DNA of 64,000 bases from Phlebotomus papatasi (GCF_024763615.1 NC_077222.1:34224001-34288000), one strand, 5' to 3'. Numbered from the stretch's first letter, positions 44,401 to 56,308 are shown. Notes: generated by a model not told the origin, from the sequence alone. Translations and numbers: made by a program.

Positions 44401-46739
44401 CTTAATGTTTTAAACTGCAACATTTTGGTCAATATTTTAATAAATTTCGACAGCCTAAATTAAATTTTAATTATAGATAATTACGATTATTAAATTAATT
44501 AATAGTGAAATATTTTCGATAAGAAGAATAATAAAGAGTAAGTACCATCTTGGCAACTTAAGAGTGGTTTAAAATATTTTATTTTTAATTTTGGGTTCAT
44601 TAAGCTTTCCTATGGTCAAATTTGAATTTCTACTAACCAAAGTGCTGATTTACTGTCGTAAAAAGTTTCTGAAAATTGAATTTGTGATGCTGGCTCATCC
44701 TTAACAACAATCTTTTATTAAAAGTTTAAATATTTTAATCTCAATTTGTCATTTTATACCTAATAAATATTCCTTAAAAATGGTATGCCTTTCGTGAATT
44801 TTTACTTTCAAAAAAGGATAGGGCAAGTGTGCCAAATTCCGGCCAGCTTGCAATTCCGGCCACCTTTTGTGTTCCTCAAATTTCCATGAATTTTTAGTTT
44901 TTATATACCCTAGAGATTATACAATGCAAAAAATAACAAAAAAATGTATCTTCGACAAACGAGATTACGTAAAACTAGCTTTGGTGGCCGAAATAGGCCA
45001 CCAAAGCTATGTGTACATTTTTTATTTATTTTAAAATGTATTAAGAATGATTTTAGAGCAAATAAAGACGGTAAACTGTCTACAAGGCTCCAAACAACAC
45101 TCCTTAAGAAGAAGGAATAAAAAAATCAATTTGTATTAAAAATATTACATTTCAAACTTGAGACTTTGGGGCTTGCATGCAACTATGCCGAAATTTGGCA
45201 CACTTACCCTAACAAATTTTTATTTTAATTTTTTTCCATTAATTTCCTGCGAACGTTTTCTTGGCTTATCCTTTGGGCTTGGCCCAGTTCTGTATGTTTG
45301 ATTACACCTCTCTATTCGTCATGGAAACTTTGTGTGAGAGGTGCGCCGAAGGATTCAAATGGCTGGAGAGAGTCAACACGATAGAATCCATAGAGAAAGT
45401 TTGAATAATAGTCCAGACAGGTGCTTGTTGAGTCACTGTTGTTAGTTCTTGTTATTAATCGATAATCAATGTGTGATAGTCTCAGGACTAGAGTTTCCCT
45501 GTGAAAATTGTCGCTTTTCGCGTGCCCATGAAAACTCTATTTTTGGCAAGAGCCAATCGAACGTTTCACCCAATTTTTCCATCAGTTGGCGTTCTTCTTG
45601 TCCTTTGGTAAGCATTTCATGCCGGAAAAAAAGTTAATGAATCCCTTTCGCAACCATCCAGTTGGTTATTATTAAGAAGTTGTGAGGAAAAAATGTTCGG
45701 TGTTTGATGACAAGTTGCTGGGAATTTTGCAAGATTTGACATTGGGTTGGGTGCTCTGTGTTTTCAGGAAGATTGGCCAAAAATAGATGAGGAAGCTACT
45801 GAGTGTGAAATACACCAGATTCCCGCTGAAGTTCACTCCAATGATGCTCTAGAGTCTTCCTCGCATCCATTCCAGGGCAGTTTCAATGCTCAACTCAATC
45901 GTTTAGCGTCTTCGGTGGAGAATCTCTGTGCTATGGGGAATGTTAAGGCAAAGAATGGATCGGTTTTTGGGCATACGGATACAATTGCACCGGCTGTAAG
46001 TGTTCCAGAATTGAGAGAATCTCCAGATGAGGCAAATTTTATTCGGGTGAAATCTTGTGATGAATCCCGAGAGATTCTTCCGCAGCGTGATGATGAGAAA
46101 AGTGCCACAGCTCTGAGGAATAATCAGAGAACTTCCATTGCATCAGCTCTCTACTCCAATACTGAACACTCCAGCACAATTGATCTCAATTCCATCCTTC
46201 ATAGAAACAGTGAGTTTTTTATTACAAAAAGCAGCAGTTCCAAGAACTTCCTGTACTCCAGTGTGGACAAATTGGATAAAATTGAGAGTATCAATGAGAA
46301 TCTGGCCAATTCCACAGTCAATAATGCCAACAAACTCAATTTCAACAAGAATACCTTCTTTCTCAAGAAACTCAATAATAGTGCAGTGGCTCCTGTTGAG
46401 GACGCTCCTGGCACAAAGACTTTCAACAAAGTGAATTTGAGGCCACTGAAGGATAGAGGAAGTCATCCGGAATCTCTCAAATCGAGATTCAGTGGAAGCT
46501 TCCAGAATCTCTTCAGACTCAGTGATTTTAAAATGAGGAAAAGGTGTTCCAGTGAAGTGAATTTGTCTTCGAAGCCAACAAACAGAGATTCACCATTGAG
46601 ATTCACTTTCTGCCCATCAATGGTCTTTGTTCGCGAGGAGAAAACTGAGGAATCTTCACCGAAGAATAGTGGCCCAAAATCATGGAGAAAGTACCTAACA
46701 TTGGGGATACTGAAGAAGAAATCCGGGAGTTCAAAGTGA
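38481..46739 (+). CDS. Unrecognised gene encoding a Ser/Asn-rich, probably disordered protein (three exons, may continue)
   Basis: Exons 38481-38650, 38737-39118 and 45768-46735/46739 join in frame with GT-AG sites and give 507 residues if the TGA at 46737-46739 is used. The final codons TCAAAGTGAGTAG also make a strong splice donor (GTGAGT at 46736). The gene may therefore continue to exons right of the window. The N-terminus is basic (KKWRIYKRPKIKKTF). Later parts are rich in Ser, Asn and Lys with SFQNLFRLSDF and KSWRKYLTLGILKKK segments. There is no signal peptide, membrane segment or known domain visible. The style resembles N-terminal regions of large signalling or scaffold proteins, but I do not assign a function. 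The 6.6-kb second intron is filled with at least six transposable elements. Confidence 0.75.
39503..40755. mobile_element. Pogo-like TA-flanked element, 1253 bp, decayed
   Basis: GGGGAGACCGGGG ends both sides in inverted orientation, flanked by TA (39501-39502, 40756-40757). TATGGGACA / TTTGGGACA follow inward, and TTTGGGAC recurs inside. Plus-strand translation around 40060-40100 gives SPEDIRPLS-like text, a phrase found near the C-terminus of pogo/Tigger transposases; stops interrupt the frame. Confidence 0.8.
41652..41911. repeat. Hairpin MITE, diverged copy of 19323-19580
   Basis: The ends TGGCCTTGACACACCTATTA and ATCTAAATGGTGTGCTGGAG pair. The interior follows the other copy (AATTCGAGTCCTTTCTTT, TGTGAATTCTGACTTTGTGA). 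Confidence 0.75.
42169..42309. repeat. TTAA-flanked MITE (piggyBac-like ends), 141 bp
   Basis: CCCTTTAAGGACGA and TCGTTCTAAAAGGG are inverted, with TTAA directly outside both (42165-42168, 42310-42313). TTAA duplication and CCC ends are the piggyBac signature. Confidence 0.75.
42538..43045. repeat. TTAA-flanked MITE (piggyBac-like ends), 508 bp
   Basis: CCCTTTAACGACGAG opens and TCGCCCTTAAAGGG closes the element; TTAA flanks both. The right two-thirds match 12654-13399 without its nested insert. GGGACACCGGTGTTCCAATC is conserved between copies. Confidence 0.78.
43646..44300. repeat. 655-bp palindrome built of TTCGTAAA/TTTACGAA words
   Basis: TCTCCTGTTCGTGAGC opens the left side, and GAACACGAACAGGAGA closes the right. 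Between them both arms carry tens of ACGAACA or TGTTCGT words. The left arm has about 75-80 extra bases (around 43675-43750). The short spacer is near 43985-44020. The plus-strand open frame at 43938-44204 is a by-product of the repeat. Confidence 0.85.
44821..45209. mobile_element. Pogo-like MITE, 389 bp, relative of 9684-10732
   Basis: The ends GGGCAAGTGTGCCAAATTCC and CCGAAATTTGGCACACTTAC-CCC are inverted and TA-flanked (44819-44820, 45210-45211). The last ~100 bp closely follow the right end of the larger element at 9684-10732. An inner palindrome GGTGGCCGAAATAGGCCACC sits at about 44983-45002. Confidence 0.85.
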
Positions 46740-48095
46740 GTAGTTATTTTATTTTTAAATTTTTTTTAACTAAACCTCTTGCAAACAGTTGACAAATTCC
46801 TCCAGAAAATTGTTTGCAAATGAATTCACCTGAATTTTGACGATATGAATAAGTTAAAAAGTACATATTTCCCCATTTTCGGCGGGCATTCATCTGACCA
46901 TACATGATTCACTCTTTCCATGTCATTCCGCGGGAGGCACACGTTATCTACGTCAGAGAGTGCCACTTTAAATCACTCCAAAAGTTATCTTGCTAAATAT
47001 TTGTCCAGCTAATTGGGCTGTTTAATGATCAAGTTGAGAAATTTTCTGTGTATTTTCCCACAAAATTAGCAAATTCTTACATTTTCCCAGGTAAAATAAA
47101 TTTTGGGAAAATTCGTAATTAAAATTCTTATTAAAATGTGACGAATATGCTTTTTTTTTAACGTCCGGGCTTAGCCCCAAAAACATACAAGAACCTCTGG
47201 TCATACGGAAGAAGTTAAAAGTGATACACAATGAACTTTATTGTGGAATCGATTTGGAAAAGTGAAAATGTTGTGATAATAAATAAATGATGAAACAGAA
47301 ATCAAAGAAATGTAATAAACAATCGTGCGAGTAATTAATTGAACGTCCTAAAGATATCGATCATTTAATTCCAACATTCCCTGCTATAAAAATAACTTTT
47401 GAGGGAGGAAGTGTTTTGTTGTTAAAATGGTTTTTTTGATACTAAAATGCTGCAAATTGCAGTTTTAATTAGTGGAATTGTTGATTTATTTATTGCCTTT
47501 ATTTCCAATCTTACCAATAAATATAAATTTCACAAATAAATCTGTGAAATTATTGCTTAGAAAATAAACATGTTTGAAAACACTCCCTACACCATACGAG
47601 CATTTTAAAATGAAAGAAATTTTTATGATATCTATTAATTAATTGGAAAATGAATTGCCTAATACCAAATCTTGAAATTAAAGAAAAAAAAATAGAATAA
47701 GCGCTTTTCTTTGAGAAAAGTGTTTTTAAGATACAAGTGGTCTGATACTTCATCGTCAAAACCTAATCGCAAAGAAAATTGATAAAAAAAACCAAAGGCG
47801 TAATGTGGAAGGCGCAGCAAGCAAAGAATAACACTGAAAATAATTGAAGAATATTAAGATTTATGTCACAAGGGCATTTTCACCAAAGAAAAGCACCCTT
47901 ATTAGCTGTTGAATCTTTTATGAGTTTTCTAAAAAGCCCAAAATTATTTAATTTGGAATCAAAATGGATTTATGGTCCACTTTCTAAAAAATCGTTACAC
48001 AAAATCGAATAATAAAAACTTCAAAATGGTTTTTCGAAGGACTTTAGAGAAGCTTTTGTTCAACTTTAAAAAAAAAAGTTGCAAGGTTGTATGAC
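46740..48095. other. AT-rich, no gene seen
   Basis: This is either intron or intergenic, depending on whether the donor at 46736 is used. No exon-like or repeat structure was recognised. Confidence 0.35.
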
Positions 48096-49100
48096 GTTAT
48101 CACACTTGCACATTAAAATTTTAATGTGATTCACATTAATTGTCGCTTGTGAGCGTCCAAATATGTTATTTGTATCTTTTGGTCACTTAATATTTGGGGT
48201 TTTTCTATTTATTGACAAAGAAGTGGACTTGGCCTGCAAAAATAAGTTTGAATTTACCTAAAGCATAAATATTTTTCACATTAAAAAATTAATGAGAAAA
48301 TCACATTAATTTTTCGCATTAATGCTATAAATCAATTTATATCAAATTTTGCGGGCCAAGTCAACCTTTTCATCAACAAGTAGATCAAATTTTGAATATA
48401 AAATGATTCAAACACACAAATTACACATTTAGACTCTAACCAGCGACAATTAATGTGAATCATATTGTTGTGGATGGGACTTCCGGGAAGGCAGCTGATC
48501 GCGGAAAAGGGGCTCGACGATGAATTTTTGGAGGGAATCTGTCCCCTTTGACAGATGAACCAATGACAACACAACCTTTTGTTTACTTCTGGGTTTTATT
48601 AAATTTCCACTAGGGGCGCTATCAGCGCAAATGTACAAAGTCGATAATGCAGGCAAAATACAAGGTTATGTCTTCAAGAGGCAAATGTCAAGAGTTGTTT
48701 TGGTTTTGTGGTGATGTGGTAGTGATCGTGACTGGGGACTTTCCTGGACTATCCGAGGGTTTTGGTGAGTATTTCCTTTTCCGCCTGCTTCACCCAGGCC
48801 TGATCTCCTTTGTCTAACAACAGCTGGAGGGTATACAGCGGTGTGACAAAGCCAACAGCTGGAGCAGGAAGATCCTTCTTGGCGTAGAGGGCAGGGTGGT
48901 TAGGCAACTCTCTCAAGGGCCCCCGTGGGGGTGGGTTTATCCCAGCACAGCCAATGCCTTCTGTCTCAAGGCCAGAGGCTTCTACGAGCTGCTTCCGGTG
49001 ATGGTGTCGCGGCTTAGCTCGTGTCAGCAGCCTACTTGGGGCCGAGGTTACTCCCGGACGAAATGAGGGTGGCCAAAATGCAGGTGAACACCAGTATAGG

Positions 49101-49349
49101 GTGTCTTGGGTGCAACACAACCTCTACGTGGCAACAGACTTCACGGAGATGCTGCCCCAGACCAGAGGGTTCACCAGGGCACGTAATCCCTCACGCAACG
49201 TCTGCAGGGAGATTAGGCTTCTGGCTTTTCCAGACTACACTCTCAGGGAGTCCGGATCTTTCACCGCACGGGGTCGCCCGAGAAAAGGGAAATCACTGCT
49301 GGAGTTCGATCCTCGAGCACTGCAAAACCCACAAGGGAAAGAAAGGTAA
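49101..49349 (+). CDS. Unrecognised ORF inside the TG...CA insertion
   Basis: The frame encodes 82 residues from ATG 49101 and is open a further ~35 codons upstream. Phrases such as FTRARNPSRNVCREI and GRPRKGKSLLEFDPR look like conserved protein, not chance translation. The codon use and G+C content differ from flanking DNA. The last codons run into GGTAAGTAG at about 49346, a strong donor. A long pyrimidine tract ending TCTCTTTAG is at 49743, so an intron is possible. I do not know the family; a retroelement or DNA-transposon protein is likely from the context. Confidence 0.4.
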   Translation: MSWVQHNLYVATDFTEMLPQTRGFTRARNPSRNVCREIRLLAFPDYTLRESGSFTARGRPRKGKSLLEFDPRALQNPQGKER

Positions 49350-49387
49350 GTAGAGTGTGTGAGAGGAAGGGAAATTTTATCGCACTA

Positions 49388-49685
49388 GGAGCTATTCAGG
49401 ATGCTAGTTCCACCAGCGATTCTGAATGCTTCCAGCCAGTGCAAGATTAAGGGATCTCGGCCACCAGGAGCTATTTAGAGCGCTAGTCTCAGCCCGCGCT
49501 TCTAAATGCTTCTGACCAGGGCAATACAGAGGGACTCTCAAGTGCTACCGGGAGCTATTTAGAGCGCTAGATTAACCCGCGCCTCTGAATGCTCTATCCA
49601 GCAACAGTAGAGGTGACAGGAATGGCCACTGAGAGCTATAAGGAGCGTGGCTTTTATGCTACGCTGCGGTATGCTACCTGATCAG
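49388..49685 (+). repeat. Four degenerate tandem units of about 70-110 bp
   Basis: GGAGCTATTTAGAGCGCTAG followed by a GCCCGCGCTTCTAAATGCTT-type segment recurs at about 49388, 49465, 49548 and 49627. It lies in the possible intron of the inserted element. Confidence 0.65.
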
Positions 49686-49979
49686 TGGAAGAGTGGGAAG
49701 GAGACGACTTACTACTTATTTCTCTCTCTTTCTCTCTCTTTAGGTCACACACATACACTAAATCACCAGAGTTGGCTTTAAGAGTGTGCCAAAGGAATTG
49801 ATTACATTGTCAAAACCAACAACTAGGTCATTGCCCGATATTTCTGGTGTACGCCTGAAGTATACGGGGATTTTACAAAAAGGCATTTTTCGCCCCTAAA
49901 ACACTCATAGGGTGCCGAATCCCACCCCAAAAGGATTCGACACAACAATATTAAAATTTTAATGTGCAAGTGTGATAAC

Positions 49980-51627
49980 ACAGTTAGAAGAACTTTTAGC
50001 GAATTCCCAAGCTTTCCACATCTTGCCCCAATATAATCAAAATCGGTGCAGTATTAAATTTTTTGGCGATTGTTTTAAAGGAAGTACACAAAAACCTTGG
50101 ATTAAATTCCCGGAATTTTCTTCAAGAAAAGTCTTATTGATGGCTTTACTAAGGTTTCAGATGACGAAATCCGCAAGGTTCAACAAGATTAAGTTTAAAT
50201 TAGCTTTTGAGAACCATGAAAGAACATTATTTTTCTTTATCGGAATTTTCGTCAAGAAATGTTCGGAATATTTTCCTTTAAGCCAATTTTAAACTGAACT
50301 TAAATTTTAAGTTTATAATTTTCTTTTTGAAGAAAGTTTCTTTTAATATACCTTTTCTTAAACTTGAAAAAACTAATATTCATCCTTTAAAAAACAAATG
50401 CAAAAGTTTAACAGCTATTTGGACTACTTTAAATCAACAATCAAAATCGAACTAAAATTGTATTAATGCAGATATTTCAAGCAAAGTATAAATCCGAATC
50501 TTTTTAAATCGTAAGAACATTTATTTTGGGACCTTATTCCCAAGCGAAAAATACAATTTCCTCGAATTCAGATCCATATAAGAACGTTTTTCTACAATTG
50601 TGTAAATCTGTTATAATCATCAAAATCGGTAAAGATTTCAGGTCCAAGTTAAGAATTTAATGTTGTTATTTTCACGAGCTCAAAATAATTAAAATTGGAC
50701 TAAAATGAGTTTTTTGTGTCGATTAAAAAAAACTCTTGTTCTTTGGATTTTACAAGCATTTATGTGGGGGATTATAGTAAAGCCATGTAACTCCGACGAT
50801 TGCAAAACTCGGATGCCGCGACCGATTTAACTCCGATAAATCCACTTAAAGTATAATTTATATGTTTATTTTCATAATTAATCACTGCAGTAACATAATA
50901 TAACTATTCTACTTTAAGAAAAACAAAAAAAATATTTTTATCGGTTTAATAAGTGGGTAAAACAAATATTTTTCAAATTCGGGTCAGCTGGGTTGTGTAC
51001 TAAAAATTTCATTTCCGAGAAAATATTGCTGTTGACAGCTCGTCGCTGGAAAACGTTTATTTTATATAATCTTCCAAATATATTCTTCTTAAATACCAAC
51101 TGACATAATTTCAAATTTGACCCCCTTTTATTAAGATCCGAGATAACTCTTGAAGAAACCTTTATTGTGGTACTGCAATTAAAATCGAAAACTAATTTTC
51201 CGCAATTATTATAGGTATTATTTAATCTTTAATTTTATTTCAATATTTGATTTAACAATTAGGAAAAAGAAACAAAAGTTAAAAAATTAAAAATAGATAA
51301 AAATCTTTATTTTGTTTTTATTTTGATTTTTTTAAGAAAAAAACCCAATTTTTCTAGAAAAATAATAATATCAATTTTACAATTAGATGTTTAGAATAAA
51401 TTATTTGTATTCTAACAAACATTTATGCCAAAATGAACTTATATTTCTTCTCTTTATCAGTTTTTTAATAATACAATATTTACTAGAATGATACTGTAAC
51501 ATTCTATGAGTAAACCCCAAACTCTATCTGCCATTTTACGACTGATTTTGGACTAGATCAAGGGAGCTTCAAAATCTCAGTATTTTGTAACTTAGAAAAA
51601 AAATTATTTGCTTCAGAAATAGAATTA
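49980..51627. other. AT-rich, no gene seen
   Basis: No supported coding, RNA or repeat feature was recognised in this stretch. Confidence 0.35.
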
Positions 51628-51833
51628 AGGGAAAGCGCGTTATCTTTGGACTATTTAAGTTTCGAATAACAATTTTTTTCAATATGTTTTTAAAGAATTT
51701 AATACATTATAATGTTATATTTTAATAAAGTTAAAGGTCTTAGATTTCCTAGAAAAACATGGATCAAATCCATTAAGAACATAGAAAAAAATGAGTTGTC
51801 CAAAGTTTGAGTCGTCCGAAAGTAGCTCTTTTC
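51628..51833. repeat. TA-flanked MITE, family G, copy 1 (206 bp)
   Basis: AGGGAAAGCGCGTTATCTTT and CGAAAGTAGCTCTTTTC form imperfect inverted ends with TA outside. Copies 2 and 3 are at 52060-52278 and 56084-56308. This is the most diverged copy. Confidence 0.7.
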
Positions 51834-52059
51834 TATTGAAAATATTTATGGATTATATTTGAATCTAAAGTTTTCAAAGTACCAAAATTCTTTTTACTTA
51901 ATTTTTAAAAGATAAATTAGGTTGTTTTTCTTCATTTTTGTTTTGACCTCGGTCTCAGAATTTTTTTCAATTTTTTGTGATTTATAAGACTGAAGTTTAT
52001 TTTTATATAAGTTACACAAATTGCCTTATTAAAAGCGATATATTTCTTTGTGAAAAGTA

Positions 52060-52278
52060 GGGGAAAGCGCGCTACCATCGAACGATTTATGCTTCGCACA
52101 AATAATTTTTTTTCAATGTGTTGTAAAATGAATTTGGTGCAGTATAATATTATATTTTAATAGCTAGTCCAGTGCCTCAAATTATCAGAAAAGTACTATG
52201 GATGAAATCTATAAGAAACATAGAGAAAAAATTGATTTGTGCGAAGCTTGAGTCGTACGAAGGTAGCGTGCTTTCCCC
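52060..52278. repeat. TA-flanked MITE, family G, copy 2 (219 bp)
   Basis: GGGGAAAGCGCGCTACC and GGTAGCGTGCTTTCCCC are nearly perfect inverted ends with TA on both sides. TTATGCTTCGCACAAAT and ATTTGTGCGAAGCTT also pair. This is the best preserved of three copies. Confidence 0.82.
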
Positions 52279-52371
52279 TAATTCCATTTCACATGATCCT
52301 AAAAATGCCCATTACGAAGAAAATTTAATAAAGCTTACACGCTTTTATTTAGCTTTAATGACTAAATCAAT

Positions 52372-52860
52372 ATAATAATAATAATAATCTTTATTCATTC
52401 ATAGGGCTTAGAGCCCTCTTTTACAATTTGATGCATTACAATGATGCTAAATCTTATTGAATATCAATCGCTGTGTGCGATGGATATACTTCGACACTGA
52501 ATGATATCCAAATCAAAGTCCTGTGGTGGGGCGGGCTGATCAACATGCCTTCCAAGCAGGACAGAAGATGCTCGATGACTGCAACTGAAGTAGTCAGAGC
52601 GATTGAAGAGCTCAACCGGTTAGGGAGCTGATAATACGGCATTGATGGCTTGCACAAAGAATGACTGATGTGGCAGTGCTTCATGATAAATCCTATCAGT
52701 ATGTGTGTTCTTGCTGGGAGTTCCACACTAGAGTTGTCCCCATCCAGACTCTCATTTTTACATGTTTAGCACCGGGCGCGATTCGATCTCACTATCGATC
52801 GAATCAGGGATCTCTCGCGCCAAAGACCCAGCAGTCTTACCAAATGAGCCAATGAGATCC
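52372..52860 (-). mobile_element. Second tRNA-derived SINE-like element with (ATT)n tail
   Basis: On the minus strand a tRNA-like head (about 52860-52790) has box A-like TGGCTCATTTGGTAAGAC and box B-like GATTCGATC. A body of about 400 bp follows, then (ATT)n at 52374-52391. Layout is as in the SINE at 17640-17922, but the body is longer and different. The element's boundary at the head is approximate. Confidence 0.65.
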
Positions 52861-52991
52861 CCAAATGAGCCAATATGAAAGGAAAAGTGAGAAACTCGTG
52901 AGATTTCTATCTTAATTTTTATTAACTGAGAATTTCCCATCATCTTCTGCATCAGGGTTTTTTCTTATTATAGTAATACTCAGAAATTTAA

Positions 52992-53237
52992 CTCTTTCGT
53001 CTCTTTTGGGACTCTGAGTACCCAAAGCAGCATATGAATGTTCTGTGAAAAACAATGTTTTTTTTTTAATTATTCAGAACTGATAAAATTCTATTCTTGT
53101 GGATGATTACAAACTATAAGGATGTTCAAATGTAATAAGACATTTTTTGTAGGACCTCAATTAATTCCTGAACTTAGATATTTTTGATTAAAAAATGGTG
53201 AAATTGGCTTACAGCATATGCTGCGGTCCGGAAAGAG
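52992..53237. repeat. TTAA-flanked MITE, 246 bp
   Basis: CTCTTTCGTC at the left and GGACCGGAAAGAG-type bases (GGTCCGGAAAGAG) at the right are inverted, with TTAA on both sides (52988-52991, 53238-53241). CAGCATATG occurs in both halves. Confidence 0.65.
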
Positions 53238-53241
53238 TTAA

Positions 53242-56083
53242 AGCTTCCAAAAAAAGATAGGACAAATTTGAGATAATTGTTCAAATTAAAATTGTCATAA
53301 AAATATTTGTTGGATGAGTATTACAAAAAAAGACTTGAATCTTAACATTTAATTGTAGAATAAAAAAGCACAACATAGAGGATTTTCTTGCAAAGCAAAA
53401 AAATGAGATAATTCTGTGGCGTATCTTGAACTAATTAAATAATGTATCAACCGCATAATAGACAACATTTTACGTAACCGTGAATGTTGAAAATCTTTTG
53501 AGATGATTGGAAAATTCTGTGGAGGGAAAAAATTAATGAGAATTTTTCCTCTACTCCCTGGAACTTGAAACACTTTATGCGCATACAAAGAATAAGCGAT
53601 CGAGGGAGAAAAACTCTGGTAACATTGGGTTATGGAGTGAATGATCAACGTCTCTCTAGTCAGTTGCTTCAAAGCTCGTGAACCATGTAAACATATAGTG
53701 AAAAATCCCGTGTTTGCTGTTAAAGTTGGAGTTCTACGGAGAATACCCAAAGTTTAAATTTGCACGGATACTGTGGCAAAGATATTATTATCTGAGTGTG
53801 TTTAGAAACAAGATCACACTTTAATCCATTTGCTCTTGACGCAAAGACGTCTTTTTTTTTTAAGTGAAGATCTTTATTAGTGGAGTTTTTCGCGTGTTTT
53901 TGTGCAGTTTATTAATTAAATGAGAAGATCACAAATTGTCCTACAAATAAGTACCATAAAATTCCTAACATTTAGTGGTTAAACAAAGTGAAAACATTAA
54001 TTCAGTAGTTTTTCTGCCTTTGACGAAGGTGTTTTCTGTGCGGAAATTAAGTGTTCGTGATTGCATTTAAATGATTACCACAAAAATGGTTAAAAGAAGG
54101 TGCGTCCAAGATATTTTTTTTCATAGTTTATAATTATTTTTCTGCTCATTTCATAATTCTTTTAATTATTTATAAGAATTCCAAATGAGTGGAACGCAGT
54201 AAGGTCAAGTTTTCTTGTACATTGCTTTTGAAATAATTCGGTGTTGAGCTCCCACAATATAGGCCTGCGTTTGATAGCAAACGGAAGGCATAAATATCAA
54301 AAAAGTATAAACGCACGTGGAAAATTTTTAAAGTTTTCATTGAGGAAAATATTCAGTAAATTTTCCATGAAATGATGCGTGTAAAAGAAATTTCTGGCAA
54401 AAAAAGAAAAATACATAAAAAATCGTACTGACTAAGTTTTATCCACCACATGTTTAATTTTTAAAAATCTTAGTTACAATCACGTGAATTAAAACAAGAT
54501 TCCAGAGAAAATTTATTCATTTTTATTAGACATTTTATCGGGAAATAATAAAAGCGATATTTAATTGTGTGATTATTACAAATGATAATGAAGGTGGAAA
54601 AATTATTGCAATTCAATTGATCAGTGTATGGCTGGTAATGGAGATGTAGGGGATTTTTTTTTAAACTTTTTCTTGGGAATGAAGATGATCGCGTGCGATC
54701 TTCATGCAACTCTTATAAGAAAACTAAGAAGACAACAATAGACAGAAAAAATCCCCTCATTTGTCCAATTTGACGAAATTTATTCAGTTCTTTCTCTTGG
54801 AAATCCCTGCATCACAAGTATGACTATATGATAATATTTTTTTAATAAGAAATCACGCACTTTGAAGATTAAGCTCGTACAAATGATAAGAAAATTTTAG
54901 GCAAAACCACCCATTTTAGTACATTTTGTCTGTTTTTTTTTAATTCCCCAAAAATGACAATTTTTCTCACAATACTCCTCATTATAAGTGAACTTAATAA
55001 TGTGTTTTTTTCTCAAACTGCGGGATATTCAAGGTTATTTTGCAAGTTTGAATGTGGATGTAGAATATTTTTCCTAGTCAACAATGACAACGATTCAGAA
55101 ACTGATGTTCTTGGGAGAGAGATTCAAAATCTTCCAAGGGGCTTAGCGATAATTTAGACATACCAATTTTCTTACTCATACTCGCGGATAATAATTCTAT
55201 GCAATTATGATAATGCCTAAGAGCTCGAGCATAATATGACGTACGAATGGAAAATCCAAAAGTATTTCATGTTTGACTGCTCTTGAACTATCAAGCCCAA
55301 ACGGTTCTTACTTCAAGCGTTGTAAATTCTTACTCCCATTGCTGTATAAATTTATTTTATAACTTCCCAAGTGTTTTCTTTTTGTTCCAATTAAATGGTT
55401 GATCTTGATTCTTTTTAATCTTGGACATGCTAACAAAAGAATACGACTCTTGGGATTTTTCTGGATTATGAATTTTTTTGATCATTTGTTTATTTAATAT
55501 TTTTTTTGCATTTTACAAGATATCAAAGTGTCAATTAATTTGTCACAGATAATTCCGTGTCAATTATGCTTGTCGTGGATGATGAGTTTCAATTTTGTGG
55601 ACAGTCTTTCAAAATAAATCTTATAAAAAAGTGTTTTTAATAAGTCTTGGCCGAGTAACATATTTTTTTTTTTATTTCTTAGGGGGTTTTTAGCTTACCA
55701 TTCTATGCCATACTTGACTCAATTTCGTCTTAAGATCGTTATTTATTTTTCTGAAAATAAATTTAAGTTTCCTTTCAAAAAGTTCTACTTACTAATACAA
55801 GGCATTTGATGCACATTGTAGACCCAGAAGCATATCCAGCTTCTAAGATCTTATTTTATGAAAAAAATACCAATTTAATTTTAGATTAAAGAAATTATTG
55901 TCTTGGCAGCCTTATTTATCCATATTTAGCTGAAGCTTTAGCCCAGCTTCCAAGAGTTTCAAAATCGTAAAAACAATTTTATTGGTATTTTTTAAAATCT
56001 AACATATGCCCTTATCTAGTCGTAAAGTCAAAATTTTCTAAAAAAAATCTTGCTTGGGAAGAAATTAGAGAAATTAAAGCCAT
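53242..56083. other. AT-rich intergenic or intronic DNA, no gene seen
   Basis: Several frames up to 133 codons occur (for example 53349-53750 minus) but none has family features or exon-like borders. No repeat was recognised. Confidence 0.35.
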
Positions 56084-56308
56084 AGGGGTAAGCGTACTGC
56101 CTTCGCACGATTTATACTTCGCACAAATTTTTTTTTCAATGTGTTATAAATGAATTTGCCCCATTATAATATTATATTTCAATAGCTAGTCCAATGCCTC
56201 ATATTTTGAGAAAAGAGCTATGAGTGAAATACATAAAAAAAACATAGAGAAAAAATTGAATTGTCCTAAGCTAAGTCCTAAGTCGTCCGAAGGTAGTGTG
56301 CTTCCCTC
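56084..56308. repeat. TA-flanked MITE, family G, copy 3 (225 bp)
   Basis: GGGGTAAGCGTACTGCCTTC and GAAGGTAGTGTGCTTCCCTC are inverted ends with TA outside. The interior matches copy 2 (TTCAATGTGTTATAA, AATAGCTAGTCCAATGCCTC). Confidence 0.8.

Larger units (their letters stand above)
48466..49947 (+). mobile_element. TG...CA-bounded insertion (solo LTR or small LTR element) with 4-bp duplication
   Basis: The 1482-bp insert starts TGTTGTGGAT and ends GACACAACA, with ATAT on both sides (48462-48465, 49948-49951). The intact opposite arm of the host MITE shows what the empty site looked like and supports the 4-bp duplication. The insert is much richer in G+C than its surroundings. It contains an 83-residue plus-strand frame (49101-49349) and four degenerate units of about 100 bp. 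I cannot say whether it is a solo LTR or a complete small element. Confidence 0.72.
48096..49979. mobile_element. Hairpin MITE split by a 1.48-kb insertion
   Basis: GTTATCACACTTGCACATTA at 48096 is exactly mirrored at the right end (49979). Pairing continues through ATTTTAATGTGATTCACATT and ATTAATTGTCGC. The right arm is interrupted at 48466-49947 by a separate element. Without it the MITE is about 400 bp. Confidence 0.82.

Noticed and set aside
48749..49120. 123-residue minus-strand frame in the TG...CA insertion
   Set aside because: It lies opposite the more protein-like plus-strand frames and is probably their shadow in G+C-rich DNA.
53349..53750. 133-residue minus-strand frame
   Set aside because: No recognisable domain or composition bias of real genes; isolated in repeat-rich DNA.
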